NCBI RefSeq assembly: GCF_038070105.1
Contig: NZ_JBBPBZ010000002.1
Coordinates: 736,501 to 800,500 of the forward strand
Length of the DNA: 64,000 nucleotides
Source: Methylocystis sp. IM3
GTDB taxonomy: Bacteria > Pseudomonadota > Alphaproteobacteria > Rhizobiales > Beijerinckiaceae
Reading direction: 5' to 3'
The position numbers were made by a program, and so were the translations under genes. Within the stretch, counting starts at the first letter, position 1, and each line of letters starts with the position of its first letter. Positions 1 through 8,347 of this stretch are shown here, piece by piece. The notes below the pieces were generated by a model that worked only from the letters and a program-made list of their open reading frames with translations, was not told the DNA's origin and made no database searches.

Positions 1-1899
1 TATGGGAACGAGGTCGGCCAGCGCGGCATCAAGCACGACGACGCCGTGCCGCTCGAAGAATATCCAGATTATCTCATCAAGGCCGTGCTCGCCACCGAGG
101 ATCGTCGGTTCTACGAGCATTTCGGCATCGACGTCATTGGCACGCTGCGCGCGCTGACGGTCAACGCCCGTTCGTCGGGCGTCGTGCAGGGCGGCTCCTC
201 GATCACGCAGCAGCTTGCCAAAAATCTGTTCCTGTCGAACGAGCGCACGATCACCCGCAAGATCAACGAGGCCTTTCTGGCGCTTTGGCTCGAGCATCAT
301 CTCACCAAGCGCGAGATCCTCCAGCTCTACCTCGACCGCGTCTACATGGGCGGCGGCGCCTTCGGCATTCAGGCGGCGGCTGAGTTCTACTTCGGGAAAT
401 CCGTCAAGGACGTCACGCTCGCCGAGGCGGCCATGCTCGCGGGCCTGTTCAAGGCGCCGACGAAATACGCCCCGCACAACAATCTGCCCGCGGCGCGCGC
501 CCGCGCCAATGACGTTTTGAACAATCTCGTCGATGCGGGCTTCATGAGCGAAAGCCAGATTCTCGCTGCGCAGAGAAGCCCGGCGACGCCCGTGGACCGC
601 CAGCGCGAGGACAGTCCCGACTGGTTCCTCGATTACGCCTATGGCGAAATCCGCAAGCTATCGGCGGCGGGCAAGCTGGGCGACAACCGCGTCCTGACGG
701 TGCGGACCTCGCTCGACTCGAATGTGCAGAAGCGCGCCGAGGAAGTGATCGAGAAGAACCTGCGCGAGCAGGGCCGTTCGTTCCACGTCAAGCAGTCGGC
801 GATGGTCGTGATGGAGCCCGACGGCGCGCTCCGCGCCATCATCGGCGGGCGGGACTATGGCGCGAGCCAGTTCAACCGCGCGACCGACGGCTCCCGCCAG
901 CCCGGCTCTTCCTTCAAGCCCTATGTCTATCTCACCGCGCTGATGTCGGGGAAATTCAAGCCGACGACAACCGTCACCGACAGGCCGACCTGCATCGGCA
1001 ACTATTGCGTTCACAACTACAGCGGCGGCTATGCTGGCTCCATGCCGCTCGCCATGGCGCTGGCGCGTTCGCTCAACACCGTCGCGATCCAATTGTCCAT
1101 CGCGATCGGCAACGGCAATGCGCGCGAGGGCCGCGCCAAGATCATCGAGACATGCCGCAAGCTCGGCATCAGCACGCCTCTCGAAGACACGCCCTCGCTG
1201 CCCGTCGGCCAGAGCGACGTGATCCTTCTCGAACATTCCGCCGCCTATGCCGCCTTCGTGAATGGCGGCAAGCGGACGGTTCCCTATGCGGCCGTCGAAA
1301 TCCGCAACCGGCAGGGCGATCTCCTCTATCGCCACGACCGCGACGCGCCCCCGCAAAAGCAGGTTCTGCCGCTCGAGAAGGTCGTCGACCTTGCGACCAT
1401 GATGAAGAAGGTCGTCGAGGAGGGAACCGGCAAGCGCGCCATTCTGGGCGAGGGGATCGACGTGATCGGCAAGACGGGCACGACGAACGGCTACAAGGAC
1501 GCCTGGTTCTGCGGCTATACGGGAACCATGGGGGGCTGCGTCTGGTACGGAAACGACGACAACGAGCCGATGAACAATATGACGGGCGGCACGCTGCCGG
1601 CGGGGACCTGGCACGATGTGATGGCTTACGCGCATCAGGGCATTCCGCTGAAGCCCATCGTCGGACTGAAGCCGGAAGCCAAGCCGGCCGTCGCGTCCGC
1701 CGATGGCGGCGCGGTGAAGCCGCTCGAACTCGGCGGCCCGCAGCGCCCTGCCACGCTCACCAAGGGGGCCGTGCAGGCGCTGGAATCGATCGAGAAGAAA
1801 GCCAGGGCCAATGGCGCCGGCAAGCAGAGCATGCTGGCGCCGGCGACGATCGCCGAAAGCAATGGCGTCGGCTTTCCCACCATAGGCGCAGCGAAATAA
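1..1899 (+). CDS. Bifunctional penicillin-binding protein, PBP1A-like (5' end cut by window)
   Basis: Peptidoglycan synthase of the inner membrane that polymerises and cross-links glycan strands. The frame is open from base 1, so the start and the N-terminal membrane anchor lie outside; 632 residues are visible. Seen: the glycosyltransferase 51 motif EDRRFYEH (catalytic Glu at visible residue 33), then GGSSITQQLAKN, and EILQLYLDRVYMGGGAFGI. In the transpeptidase half the SxxK motif is GSSFKP, SxN is SLN and KTGT is GKTGTTNGYKDAWF. Together these are the full set of a class A PBP. The GTG at 46 is not the true start because conserved sequence precedes it. The C-terminal tail after the transpeptidase is Ala/Gly/Lys rich. 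Which class A subtype it is cannot be decided from a partial sequence. Confidence 0.93.
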   Translation, partial: YGNEVGQRGIKHDDAVPLEEYPDYLIKAVLATEDRRFYEHFGIDVIGTLRALTVNARSSGVVQGGSSITQQLAKNLFLSNERTITRKINEAFLALWLEHHLTKREILQLYLDRVYMGGGAFGIQAAAEFYFGKSVKDVTLAEAAMLAGLFKAPTKYAPHNNLPAARARANDVLNNLVDAGFMSESQILAAQRSPATPVDRQREDSPDWFLDYAYGEIRKLSAAGKLGDNRVLTVRTSLDSNVQKRAEEVIEKNLREQGRSFHVKQSAMVVMEPDGALRAIIGGRDYGASQFNRATDGSRQPGSSFKPYVYLTALMSGKFKPTTTVTDRPTCIGNYCVHNYSGGYAGSMPLAMALARSLNTVAIQLSIAIGNGNAREGRAKIIETCRKLGISTPLEDTPSLPVGQSDVILLEHSAAYAAFVNGGKRTVPYAAVEIRNRQGDLLYRHDRDAPPQKQVLPLEKVVDLATMMKKVVEEGTGKRAILGEGIDVIGKTGTTNGYKDAWFCGYTGTMGGCVWYGNDDNEPMNNMTGGTLPAGTWHDVMAYAHQGIPLKPIVGLKPEAKPAVASADGGAVKPLELGGPQRPATLTKGAVQALESIEKKARANGAGKQSMLAPATIAESNGVGFPTIGAAK

Positions 1900-1912
1900 A
1901 GGGTTTCCTCTC

Positions 1913-2500
1913 TTGAACCGCCCTTATGCCAAGTATTTCCGCGCGGGAGGCGTCATGATCGGCGGGCTCGCCATCGGCCTTCTCGCGACGCTGATCTCGC
2001 TGAACTCGGGTTATGGCTTTGGCGCCCTGCGTGCGGGACCCTGGACGGCTTGGCCGAGCATCGGCGGCGCCGATGTCGATCCTTACGCGCGTGCTGTCGT
2101 GGCGCGCTCGGGTGAGGCGCCTCTGGCGCGCGATCAAGGGCTCGTGTTCACGGCGGAGGAAGATTCGGACGGCGCGCCGCTGGACGGGGCCTGCGAATAT
2201 TCTGTCTCCGATCCGGTTCCGGCGGCGCGTTTCTGGACATTGTCGCTTGCGACGCCGAATGGCGCTCTCGTCGATAATCCAACTCGCCGCTACGGCTTTT
2301 CTTCTGCCGAAATATTGAGGCGCGAGGGGGGCTCTTTCGCCATCTCGATCGCCCGCAATGCGCGCGCCGGGAATTGGCTCTCGCCTGGCGACGCGCGCAA
2401 ATTCGTGCTGTTGTTGCGTCTCTACGACACGCCGCTCGACACGGCCGCCCGTCCCGACCCAGGCAGCTTCCCAAAGATTGCGAAACTCACGTGCGACTGA
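1913..2500 (+). CDS. DUF1214 domain protein with N-terminal membrane anchor
   Basis: A 195-residue protein starting at a TTG 13 bases after the PBP gene stops. An ATG at 1955 would drop the first 14 residues and is a possible alternative. A hydrophobic segment at about residues 13-35 should anchor it with the rest in the periplasm. The C-terminal half (FWTLSLATPNGALVDN, then a segment ending in PDPGSFPKIAKLTCD) resembles the DUF1214 family. That family is often joined to DUF1254 in longer proteins of unknown function. Here the DUF1254 partner is the next gene, overlapping by 10 bases, so the two are translationally coupled and probably work together. The biochemical role is unknown. Confidence 0.8.
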   Translation: MNRPYAKYFRAGGVMIGGLAIGLLATLISLNSGYGFGALRAGPWTAWPSIGGADVDPYARAVVARSGEAPLARDQGLVFTAEEDSDGAPLDGACEYSVSDPVPAARFWTLSLATPNGALVDNPTRRYGFSSAEILRREGGSFAISIARNARAGNWLSPGDARKFVLLLRLYDTPLDTAARPDPGSFPKIAKLTCD

Positions 2501-3084
2501 CGCTCCCCGATCGCTTTTTCGATTATCTCCCCTGGGCGGCGGCGACGCTGCTCATCGCCGGCATCGTCCACCTCGTCTCGGTGTTGCTGATGCCCGCGGT
2601 CGCGCCAAACACCGCCTATGCGCGAGTCTTGAGAGTCGTGGCCGAAGCGCCTTCCGAAAAACTCGTCGCGCTTCCGCCTGCGGCGCCGGGCGCAGAGCGG
2701 CTGCCCTTCGAGGACCCGGCCTTTGCGGAGGGCGTTTGCGTCTACGATTTGTCCAAGGGGCTTCTGCGCGTCTCCACGGCGGCGGAAGGCGATGATTTTC
2801 TGGCCTTCTCCTTTCACTCCGGCGGCGGCCGGCTCTATCACGCCATTACGGACCGCGCCGCCATCAAGGGAAAGATCGATATCGTCGTGGGCGACGAAAG
2901 GCAGATCGACGCCTTGCAAGGCATGAGCGACGAAGCGCCGCCGCAGGAAGTGCGCCTCACCTCGCCGACCAAGCGCGGCTTTGTGCTCATCAGGGCTTTC
3001 GCAAAGCGCCCGGGCGATCAGGCGCGCGCCCGTGAGCGGATCAACGCCGTGAATTGCACGCGTTTTGATCCGCCGAAGGATTGA
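2491..3084 (+). CDS. DUF1254 domain protein, membrane anchored
   Basis: A 197-residue protein. The GTG at 2491 is chosen because it lies in the last codons of the DUF1214 gene and is followed directly by a short charged stretch and a transmembrane helix (about residues 13-35, AAATLLIAGIVHLVSVLLM). The longer upstream frame is only a shadow of the preceding gene. The body (NTAYARVLRV, FEDPAFAEGVCVYDLSKG) matches small alphaproteobacterial DUF1254 proteins that sit beside DUF1214. Probably periplasmic and envelope related given the PBP gene upstream, but no activity is known for the family. Confidence 0.8.
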   Translation: MRLTLPDRFFDYLPWAAATLLIAGIVHLVSVLLMPAVAPNTAYARVLRVVAEAPSEKLVALPPAAPGAERLPFEDPAFAEGVCVYDLSKGLLRVSTAAEGDDFLAFSFHSGGGRLYHAITDRAAIKGKIDIVVGDERQIDALQGMSDEAPPQEVRLTSPTKRGFVLIRAFAKRPGDQARARERINAVNCTRFDPPKD

Positions 3085-3189
3085 GCGGCATTCGGCGTCT
3101 GTCTGTAATTGCGCGAGTCCCGGCTCGGCGCGCCTGAGCGGCGACCTACATGCGGGCTCATCCGAGCGTGCGTCCGGGGGAGCCCGAAC

Positions 3190-3834
3190 ATGTCTTTTGA
3201 CGTCGAACACAGATACGTCCGCGTCGGGCCGCATGGTCTGCCTGGCGCTCTCTATTTGCCGCGAAATCCTCTGGCCCTGGTCATTTTCGCCCATGGAAGC
3301 GGCTCGTCACGCTCGAGCCCACGCAATATTTTCGTCGCCGAAGAGCTTGCCGGACGGGGGTTCGCCTGCCTTCTGTTCGATCTGCTTCGGCCGGCGGAGG
3401 CGCAGGACCGTAGCAATGTCTTCGATATTCCCCTCCTCACCGCGCGCGTGCGCGAGGCGATCGGCTGGAGCGCGGCGCAGACGGAAATCGGGGACCTTCC
3501 AGTGGGTCTGTTCGGTGCGAGCACCGGCGCGGCCGCCGCTTTGTCGGCGGCGGCGCAAGAGCCTGAAATAGGGGCCGTCGTTTCTCGCGGCGGGCGTCCC
3601 GACCTCGCCGGCATGGCCTTGGCTCGCGTACGGGCGCCGACGCTGCTGCTTGTCGGCGGCGACGACCGCGACGTGCTCGAACTCAATCGTGAGGCGCTTT
3701 CTCTCATGTCATGCGAGGCGCGCCTGGAGATTGTGCCCGGCGCGACGCATCTCTTCGAAGAGCCCGGCGCGTTGGAGGATGTGGTGTCGAAAGCGGGCGA
3801 CTGGTTCGTCACGCATCTGACAAAACGACGCTGA
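3190..3834 (+). CDS. Dienelactone hydrolase-like alpha/beta hydrolase
   Basis: A 214-residue cytoplasmic alpha/beta-fold hydrolase. The ATG at 3190 is preceded by a GGGGGAG ribosome-binding site. Visible motifs are FAHGSGSSRSSPRN (oxyanion-hole region), a nucleophile elbow GLFGASTGAAAAL with Ser in the GxSxG position, the acid strand LLLVGGDDRDV and the catalytic His in PGATHLFEEPGAL. The family includes esterases and dienelactone hydrolases. In other bacteria such genes often accompany phosphoribosyltransferases, but none lies here. The substrate cannot be inferred. It stops 16 bases before the convergent kdsA stop. Confidence 0.82.
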   Translation: MSFDVEHRYVRVGPHGLPGALYLPRNPLALVIFAHGSGSSRSSPRNIFVAEELAGRGFACLLFDLLRPAEAQDRSNVFDIPLLTARVREAIGWSAAQTEIGDLPVGLFGASTGAAAALSAAAQEPEIGAVVSRGGRPDLAGMALARVRAPTLLLVGGDDRDVLELNREALSLMSCEARLEIVPGATHLFEEPGALEDVVSKAGDWFVTHLTKRR

Positions 3835-3850
3835 CGACCAGCAGCTTCGC

Positions 3851-4735
3851 TTAAAACGACAAGGGGCGCTTCTTGGCCACCGCGTCGAAGGCGAGCAACG
3901 TCGCGATGAATTCAGGGATGGCGCGCAGCGGCAACATCGTCGGTCCGTCTGATGGCGCATGGTCCGGGTCGGGATGCGTTTCGGCATAGATCCCGGCCAC
4001 GCCGACGGCCGTCGCCGCTCTGGCGAGAACCGGCGCCATGCGTCTGTCGCCACCCGACGAGACTCCCTTGCCGCCGGGCTGCTGCACGGAATGAGTGGCG
4101 TCGAAAATCACGGGCCACCCCGTCTGCGCCATGATCGGCAGGCCGCGCATGTCGACGACGAGCGTATTGTATCCAAAACTCACCCCGCGCTCGGTCAGGA
4201 GAATGCGATCGTTGCCGACGCTCGCGACCTTCTCCGCCGCGTTTGCAATATCCCAAGGAGCCATGAACTGGCCCTTCTTGATATTGACCGCGGCGCCCGT
4301 CGCGCCGGCAGCCAACAGCAAATCCGTCTGCCGGGAAAGGAAGGCGGGAACCTGCAGAATATCTACGACCTCGGCGGCCGGCGCACATTGCGCCTCTGTG
4401 TGAACATCGGTCAGAAGCGGAATGTTGAAACGCGTCTTGAGATCAGCGAGGATGGTGAGCGCCTTCTCCAGTCCGAGCCCGCGCTGGCCCGCCAATGACG
4501 TCCTGTTCGCCTTGTCGAAGGATGTCTTGTAGACGAGCCTGACGCCCGCAGCCGTAGCCATTTCGACGAGCGCCGCGGCGCACTCGAAGGCGTGATCCCG
4601 CGACTCGAGTTGACAGGGGCCCGCGATGAGCGCCAGCGGCAGATCATTGCCGAAGACGACATTCCCGACGGTCACGTGGCGTGGCGTGAGGCGCTCGGTT
4701 GTCGGCGCCTCGTCGCGGTCGGTTGGCGTTTTCAA
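3851..4735 (-). CDS. kdsA: 3-deoxy-D-manno-octulosonate 8-phosphate synthase
   Basis: Condenses phosphoenolpyruvate with arabinose 5-phosphate to Kdo-8-phosphate, the first committed step of the lipopolysaccharide inner-core sugar. The 294 residues include LIAGPCQLESRDHA, YKTSFDKANRTS, TDVHTE, PAFLSRQTDLL, NIKKGQFMAPWDIANA and DATHSVQQPGG, all typical of the family. The Cys in IAGPCQLES (about residue 41) occupies the metal-ligand position of the metal-dependent class; the E. coli type has Asn there. The best start is a TTG at 4735 with only a weak ribosome-binding site. No ATG precedes the conserved core, so the exact start is uncertain. It stands alone rather than with pyrG or eno. Confidence 0.93.
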   Translation of the reverse strand: MKTPTDRDEAPTTERLTPRHVTVGNVVFGNDLPLALIAGPCQLESRDHAFECAAALVEMATAAGVRLVYKTSFDKANRTSLAGQRGLGLEKALTILADLKTRFNIPLLTDVHTEAQCAPAAEVVDILQVPAFLSRQTDLLLAAGATGAAVNIKKGQFMAPWDIANAAEKVASVGNDRILLTERGVSFGYNTLVVDMRGLPIMAQTGWPVIFDATHSVQQPGGKGVSSGGDRRMAPVLARAATAVGVAGIYAETHPDPDHAPSDGPTMLPLRAIPEFIATLLAFDAVAKKRPLSF

Positions 4736-4991
4736 GTCTCAGGGTCGCGAGCTTGGTTTCTTCTGCCGAATAGACGCATCGTCAGAAGCTAGCGTCGCGC
4801 CAGCAAGGCGTCAACAATGCGCCCGCCTCTTTCCCGATTGCGCATGAATGCTCCCAAGTCGCAGCAAGCGGTCCGGCCGGGAATGGCGAAGCTCAATATC
4901 CGCCTGCTTGTTTGTTTCTGGGGCGAATGCTAGTAGCAGGCGCGCAGCTTGGGCTTTTCGTCTTTTGGGGGCGCCTCGGGAGAAGTAGAGC

Positions 4992-6044
4992 ATGAATATA
5001 TTGATTACGGGCGGCGCCGGATTTATCGGATCGGCGGTCGCCCGGCGCTTCATACTGGAGTCAGACGATAATATTCTTGTTTTCGATAAGCTGACCTACG
5101 CCGGCAATCTCGACTCCCTTGCGCCCATCGCGCAGGATCCCCGCTACGCATTCCGGCGCGGGGATATCTGCGACCGGGCCGCAGTCGCGCGCGCCTTGGC
5201 CGAGTTCAAGCCCAGCGTCGTCATGCATCTTGCGGCGGAAAGCCATGTCGACCGCTCGATCGACGGACCGGCGGACTTCATCCGGACAAATGTCGTCGGC
5301 ACATTCACCATGCTCGACGCCGCGTTGGAATATTGGCGAGCGCTTCCGAAAAACGAGGCCGCCCTGTTCCGTTTCATGCATATCTCGACCGATGAGGTTT
5401 TCGGCTCCCTGGGCGAGGACGGACTATTCCACGAAGATACGCCCTACGCCCCGAATTCGCCCTATTCGGCGTCGAAAGCCGGATCTGATCATCTTGTTCG
5501 CGCCTGGCGGGAGACCTACGGGCTGCCGACCATCGTCACAAACTGTTCGAATAACTACGGTCCCTATCACTTCCCCGAAAAGCTCATTCCGCTGATGATT
5601 CTCAATGCCATCGAAGGCAAGCCGCTTCCCGTTTACGGGCGCGGCGAAAATGTGCGCGATTGGCTTTTTGTCGAGGATCACGCGGCCGCCCTGATGCTTG
5701 TCGCGCGCAAGGGCGTCGTTGGAGAATCCTACAATGTCGGCGGGCGGAACGAGAAGCGCAACATCGACGTCGTTCACACGATTTGCGATATTCTCGATGA
5801 CCTGCGTCCCGGCGCGAACGGCTCCTATCGTCAGCTGATCAATTTCGTCGAGGATCGCCCAGGCCACGACCTTCGCTACGCGATCGACTGCACGAAAATA
5901 GAACGTGAGTTGGGTTGGCGTCCTCAAGAGACGTTTGAAACAGGCCTGCGGCGGACCGTGGAATGGTATCTCGACAACCCGGCGTGGTGGCAAGCAATTC
6001 GATCGGGCAAATACCGCGGCGAAAGGCTTGGCCGCATCGGCTAG
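4992..6044 (+). CDS. rfbB: dTDP-glucose 4,6-dehydratase
   Basis: Converts dTDP-glucose to dTDP-4-keto-6-deoxyglucose, the second step of dTDP-L-rhamnose synthesis. The 350 residues have the NAD-binding motif GGAGFIGS (7-14), the catalytic triplet STDEVFG (Thr133, Asp134, Glu135) and YSASK (Tyr158, Lys162) of the extended short-chain dehydrogenase fold, plus [15 protein letters not shown]. Length is normal. It begins an rfbB-rfbC-rfbA cluster with 26 and 154 base gaps. The final reductase gene rfbD is not in the window. Confidence 0.96.
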   Translation: MNILITGGAGFIGSAVARRFILESDDNILVFDKLTYAGNLDSLAPIAQDPRYAFRRGDICDRAAVARALAEFKPSVVMHLAAESHVDRSIDGPADFIRTNVVGTFTMLDAALEYWRALPKNEAALFRFMHISTDEVFGSLGEDGLFHEDTPYAPNSPYSASKAGSDHLVRAWRETYGLPTIVTNCSNNYGPYHFPEKLIPLMILNAIEGKPLPVYGRGENVRDWLFVEDHAAALMLVARKGVVGESYNVGGRNEKRNIDVVHTICDILDDLRPGANGSYRQLINFVEDRPGHDLRYAIDCTKIERELGWRPQETFETGLRRTVEWYLDNPAWWQAIRSGKYRGERLGRIG

Positions 6045-6070
6045 CCGCCTCCATCACGTGAGATATTCTC

Positions 6071-6625
6071 ATGCAGTTCGAAGATACCGGAATCCCTGCG
6101 GTCAAGATCGTCACGCCACGGAAGCATGGCGACGCCCGAGGCTTCTTTTCCGAGGTTTACAAGCAATCGGACTGGCGCGCCGCTGGGCTGGATTACACTT
6201 TCGTCCAGGATAATCATTCGCTCTCGGCGCCTGTCGGCACGCTGCGCGGCCTGCATTTCCAGACGCCGCCCTTCGCCCAGGACAAGCTGGTGCGTGTGGT
6301 GCGCGGCCGCATTCTCGACGTCGCCGTAGATATCAGGCGGTCGTCGCCGACCTTTGGCGAGCATGTGGCGGTCGAGCTCTCTGCGGCGAACTGGCGGCAG
6401 CTTTTCATCCCCGCGGGCTTTGCTCATGGCTTCGTCACGCTCGAACCGGATACGGAAGTGCTCTACAAGGTCACGGCGTTCTATTCGGCGCCGCATGATC
6501 GCGGGGTGGCTTTCGACGATCCCGCCCTCGCCATAAATTGGCCCACGCCGCCCAGCGGCCCTGTGCTTTCGGAGAAGGACAAGCATTGGCCAAGACTGTG
6601 CGACCTCGCGGATGCCTTTGCCTGA
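6071..6625 (+). CDS. rfbC: dTDP-4-dehydrorhamnose 3,5-epimerase
   Basis: Epimerises dTDP-4-keto-6-deoxyglucose at C3 and C5 on the way to dTDP-L-rhamnose. The 184-residue cupin-fold protein shows TLRGLHFQ with the catalytic base His62, and LYKVTAFYS with Tyr132 in the acid position. QDNHSLSAPVGTLRG and FIPAGFAHGF are family signatures. It follows rfbB closely, so the two are probably co-transcribed. Confidence 0.95.
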   Translation: MQFEDTGIPAVKIVTPRKHGDARGFFSEVYKQSDWRAAGLDYTFVQDNHSLSAPVGTLRGLHFQTPPFAQDKLVRVVRGRILDVAVDIRRSSPTFGEHVAVELSAANWRQLFIPAGFAHGFVTLEPDTEVLYKVTAFYSAPHDRGVAFDDPALAINWPTPPSGPVLSEKDKHWPRLCDLADAFA

Positions 6626-6779
6626 GCGCGAGCGCCGCCGGCGACCGGACCCCAGCCTCGAGCCGGACGGCTCGACAGCTGAAAGTCCATTGGTTCTTAT
6701 AGCCACACGCTTGCAAGACGGGGTGCTGTCGCTCAGTCTCGACGTCAAGCGGCCGTTTGGCCATTGCTGAGGGAAAAAT

Positions 6780-7664
6780 ATGCGTGGAATTGTTCTCGCC
6801 GGCGGTTCCGGCACCAGGCTGCATCCCATGACCCTCGCCGCGTCGAAACAGCTGTTGCCGGTCTACGACAAGCCGATGGTGTATTACCCGCTCTCGGCCT
6901 TGATGCTCGCCGGGGCGCGAGAGATCCTTGTAATCTCGACGCCAGAGGATCTGCCGTCGTTCAAACGCCTGCTCGGCTCGGGCGCCCAATGGGGCATCTC
7001 GCTTTCATACGCCGAACAACCGCGTCCTGACGGGCTGGCGCAGGCCTATATCATAGGCGCGCCCTTCGTCGAAGGACACAATTCGGCGCTCGTGCTCGGC
7101 GACAACATTTTCTATGGCCACGGGCTTACCGGCGCGCTGAGAGCGGCGCGGGGCAGGGAGAAGGGCGCGACTGTTTTCGCCTATCATGTCCGAGATCCCG
7201 AGCGCTATGGCGTGGTCGAGTTCGACGGCGCCGGAAAGGCGGTCTCGCTCGAAGAAAAGCCCGCGGCGCCCAGATCGAACTGGGCGGTGACAGGGCTTTA
7301 TTTCTATGACCGGCGCGCGCCGGACTATGCGGCGTCGCTGAGGCCGTCGGCGCGCGGCGAACTCGAAATTACCGACCTCAATCGCATTTACCTGGAGGCG
7401 GGCGCGCTTGCTGTCGAACGTCTCGGCCGCGGGTTCGCGTGGCTCGATACGGGCACGCCTGCGTCGCTGCTCGAGGCCGCGCAATATGTGCAAGCGATCG
7501 AACAACGACAGGGGCAGCGCGTGGCCTGCCTCGAGGAGATCGCGTTTGCGCAAGGCTGGATCGACGCGGGCGCCATGCGCGAGGCGGCGGCGCGCCTCGC
7601 CAAGAGCGGTTATGGAGCCTATCTCCTGCAGATTCTAAAGGAGCGGGAGGCGAGGGCGGACTGA
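6780..7664 (+). CDS. rfbA: Glucose-1-phosphate thymidylyltransferase
   Basis: Makes dTDP-glucose from glucose 1-phosphate and dTTP, the entry step of dTDP-rhamnose synthesis. The 294 residues contain the nucleotide-binding signature [11 protein letters not shown] (8-18), then [22 protein letters not shown] and EEKP (the Lys of the sugar-phosphate site). Length is normal for the tetrameric RmlA family. A 154-base gap follows rfbC. The start ATG has a GAGGGAAAA stretch just upstream. No rfbD gene follows; the next gene is an unrelated lipoprotein. Confidence 0.95.
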   Translation: MRGIVLAGGSGTRLHPMTLAASKQLLPVYDKPMVYYPLSALMLAGAREILVISTPEDLPSFKRLLGSGAQWGISLSYAEQPRPDGLAQAYIIGAPFVEGHNSALVLGDNIFYGHGLTGALRAARGREKGATVFAYHVRDPERYGVVEFDGAGKAVSLEEKPAAPRSNWAVTGLYFYDRRAPDYAASLRPSARGELEITDLNRIYLEAGALAVERLGRGFAWLDTGTPASLLEAAQYVQAIEQRQGQRVACLEEIAFAQGWIDAGAMREAAARLAKSGYGAYLLQILKEREARAD

Positions 7665-7778
7665 CACGTTTTACCGGGGCGCGCCATTTTAAGGGCTTAA
7701 ATCTCTGTTTTGCATTGCAGTTGCGTGTAAGGCGGCGCTCCCGCCGGACGCGCCCCATTGACGTTACAAAGGTCTCCC

Positions 7779-8063
7779 ATGCAAAGCATCGCCCTCTGCC
7801 GCCCCGTTAAAAAGGTTTTTCTCGTCGCGGCCCTCCTCACAGCAGCATTGCCGCTTTATGGGTGCTATACGCCTGGCGAACGCGCCCTTGGCGGCGGCAT
7901 CATTGGCGGTCTCGGCGGCGCAGGCATCGGCGCGCTGGCGTCAGGGGGCTTGGCTGGCCCGACCCTGGCCGGCGCCGCCATTGGCGCGGCGGGCGGCGCG
8001 CTCGTTGGCGCCGCCACCGCCCCGCGGCCCCGCTATTATCGCCGCAGCCGCTACTACTATTGA
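7779..8063 (+). CDS. Small glycine-zipper lipoprotein
   Basis: A 94-residue protein. The ATG at 7779 is preceded by AAAGGT and gives a signal sequence with a lipobox ending LPLYGC (Cys29), so it is probably lipidated. The middle is a run of Gly/Ala with regular GxxxG spacing (GGGIIGGLGGAGIGALASGG), a glycine-zipper membrane motif. The C-terminus is Arg/Tyr rich (YYRRSRYYY). Such proteins are common envelope components of alphaproteobacteria and have no defined function. A strong hairpin follows at 8095. Confidence 0.8.
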   Translation: MQSIALCRPVKKVFLVAALLTAALPLYGCYTPGERALGGGIIGGLGGAGIGALASGGLAGPTLAGAAIGAAGGALVGAATAPRPRYYRRSRYYY

Positions 8064-8094
8064 GGCATTTGCCACCATTGAGGTAGTTCGCCTC

Positions 8095-8124
8095 GCAGGT
8101 TCGGCGTCTCGCCGAACCTGCTTT
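8095..8124 (+). terminator. Perfect 12-bp hairpin downstream of the lipoprotein gene
   Basis: GCAGGTTCGGCG pairs fully with CGCCGAACCTGC around a TCT loop and is followed by only three T residues before C. It lies 32 bases after the stop codon. It is probably a transcript-ending or RNA-stabilising structure; the short T run makes it a weak intrinsic terminator. Confidence 0.55.
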
Positions 8125-8347
8125 CGGCCGGGGTTGAGGCTCAGGCCAAGGCCGTCCGCCGCGTGCGCTTGACCGGCGCCCTGCGCCGCCACCGTCCTTT
8201 TCTCATCTTCGAATCTTGTTCCGACCTCGGCGAAAGAGTGGGCCGGCCTTGTGACTTATCGCTGCTGATATTGAAATCAGTTCGCGCTTGCTCAGGTACC
8301 TCTTATCAGGACGCGCGTCGCCGCGTTCGGAGGAGAGGCCTTAACCT

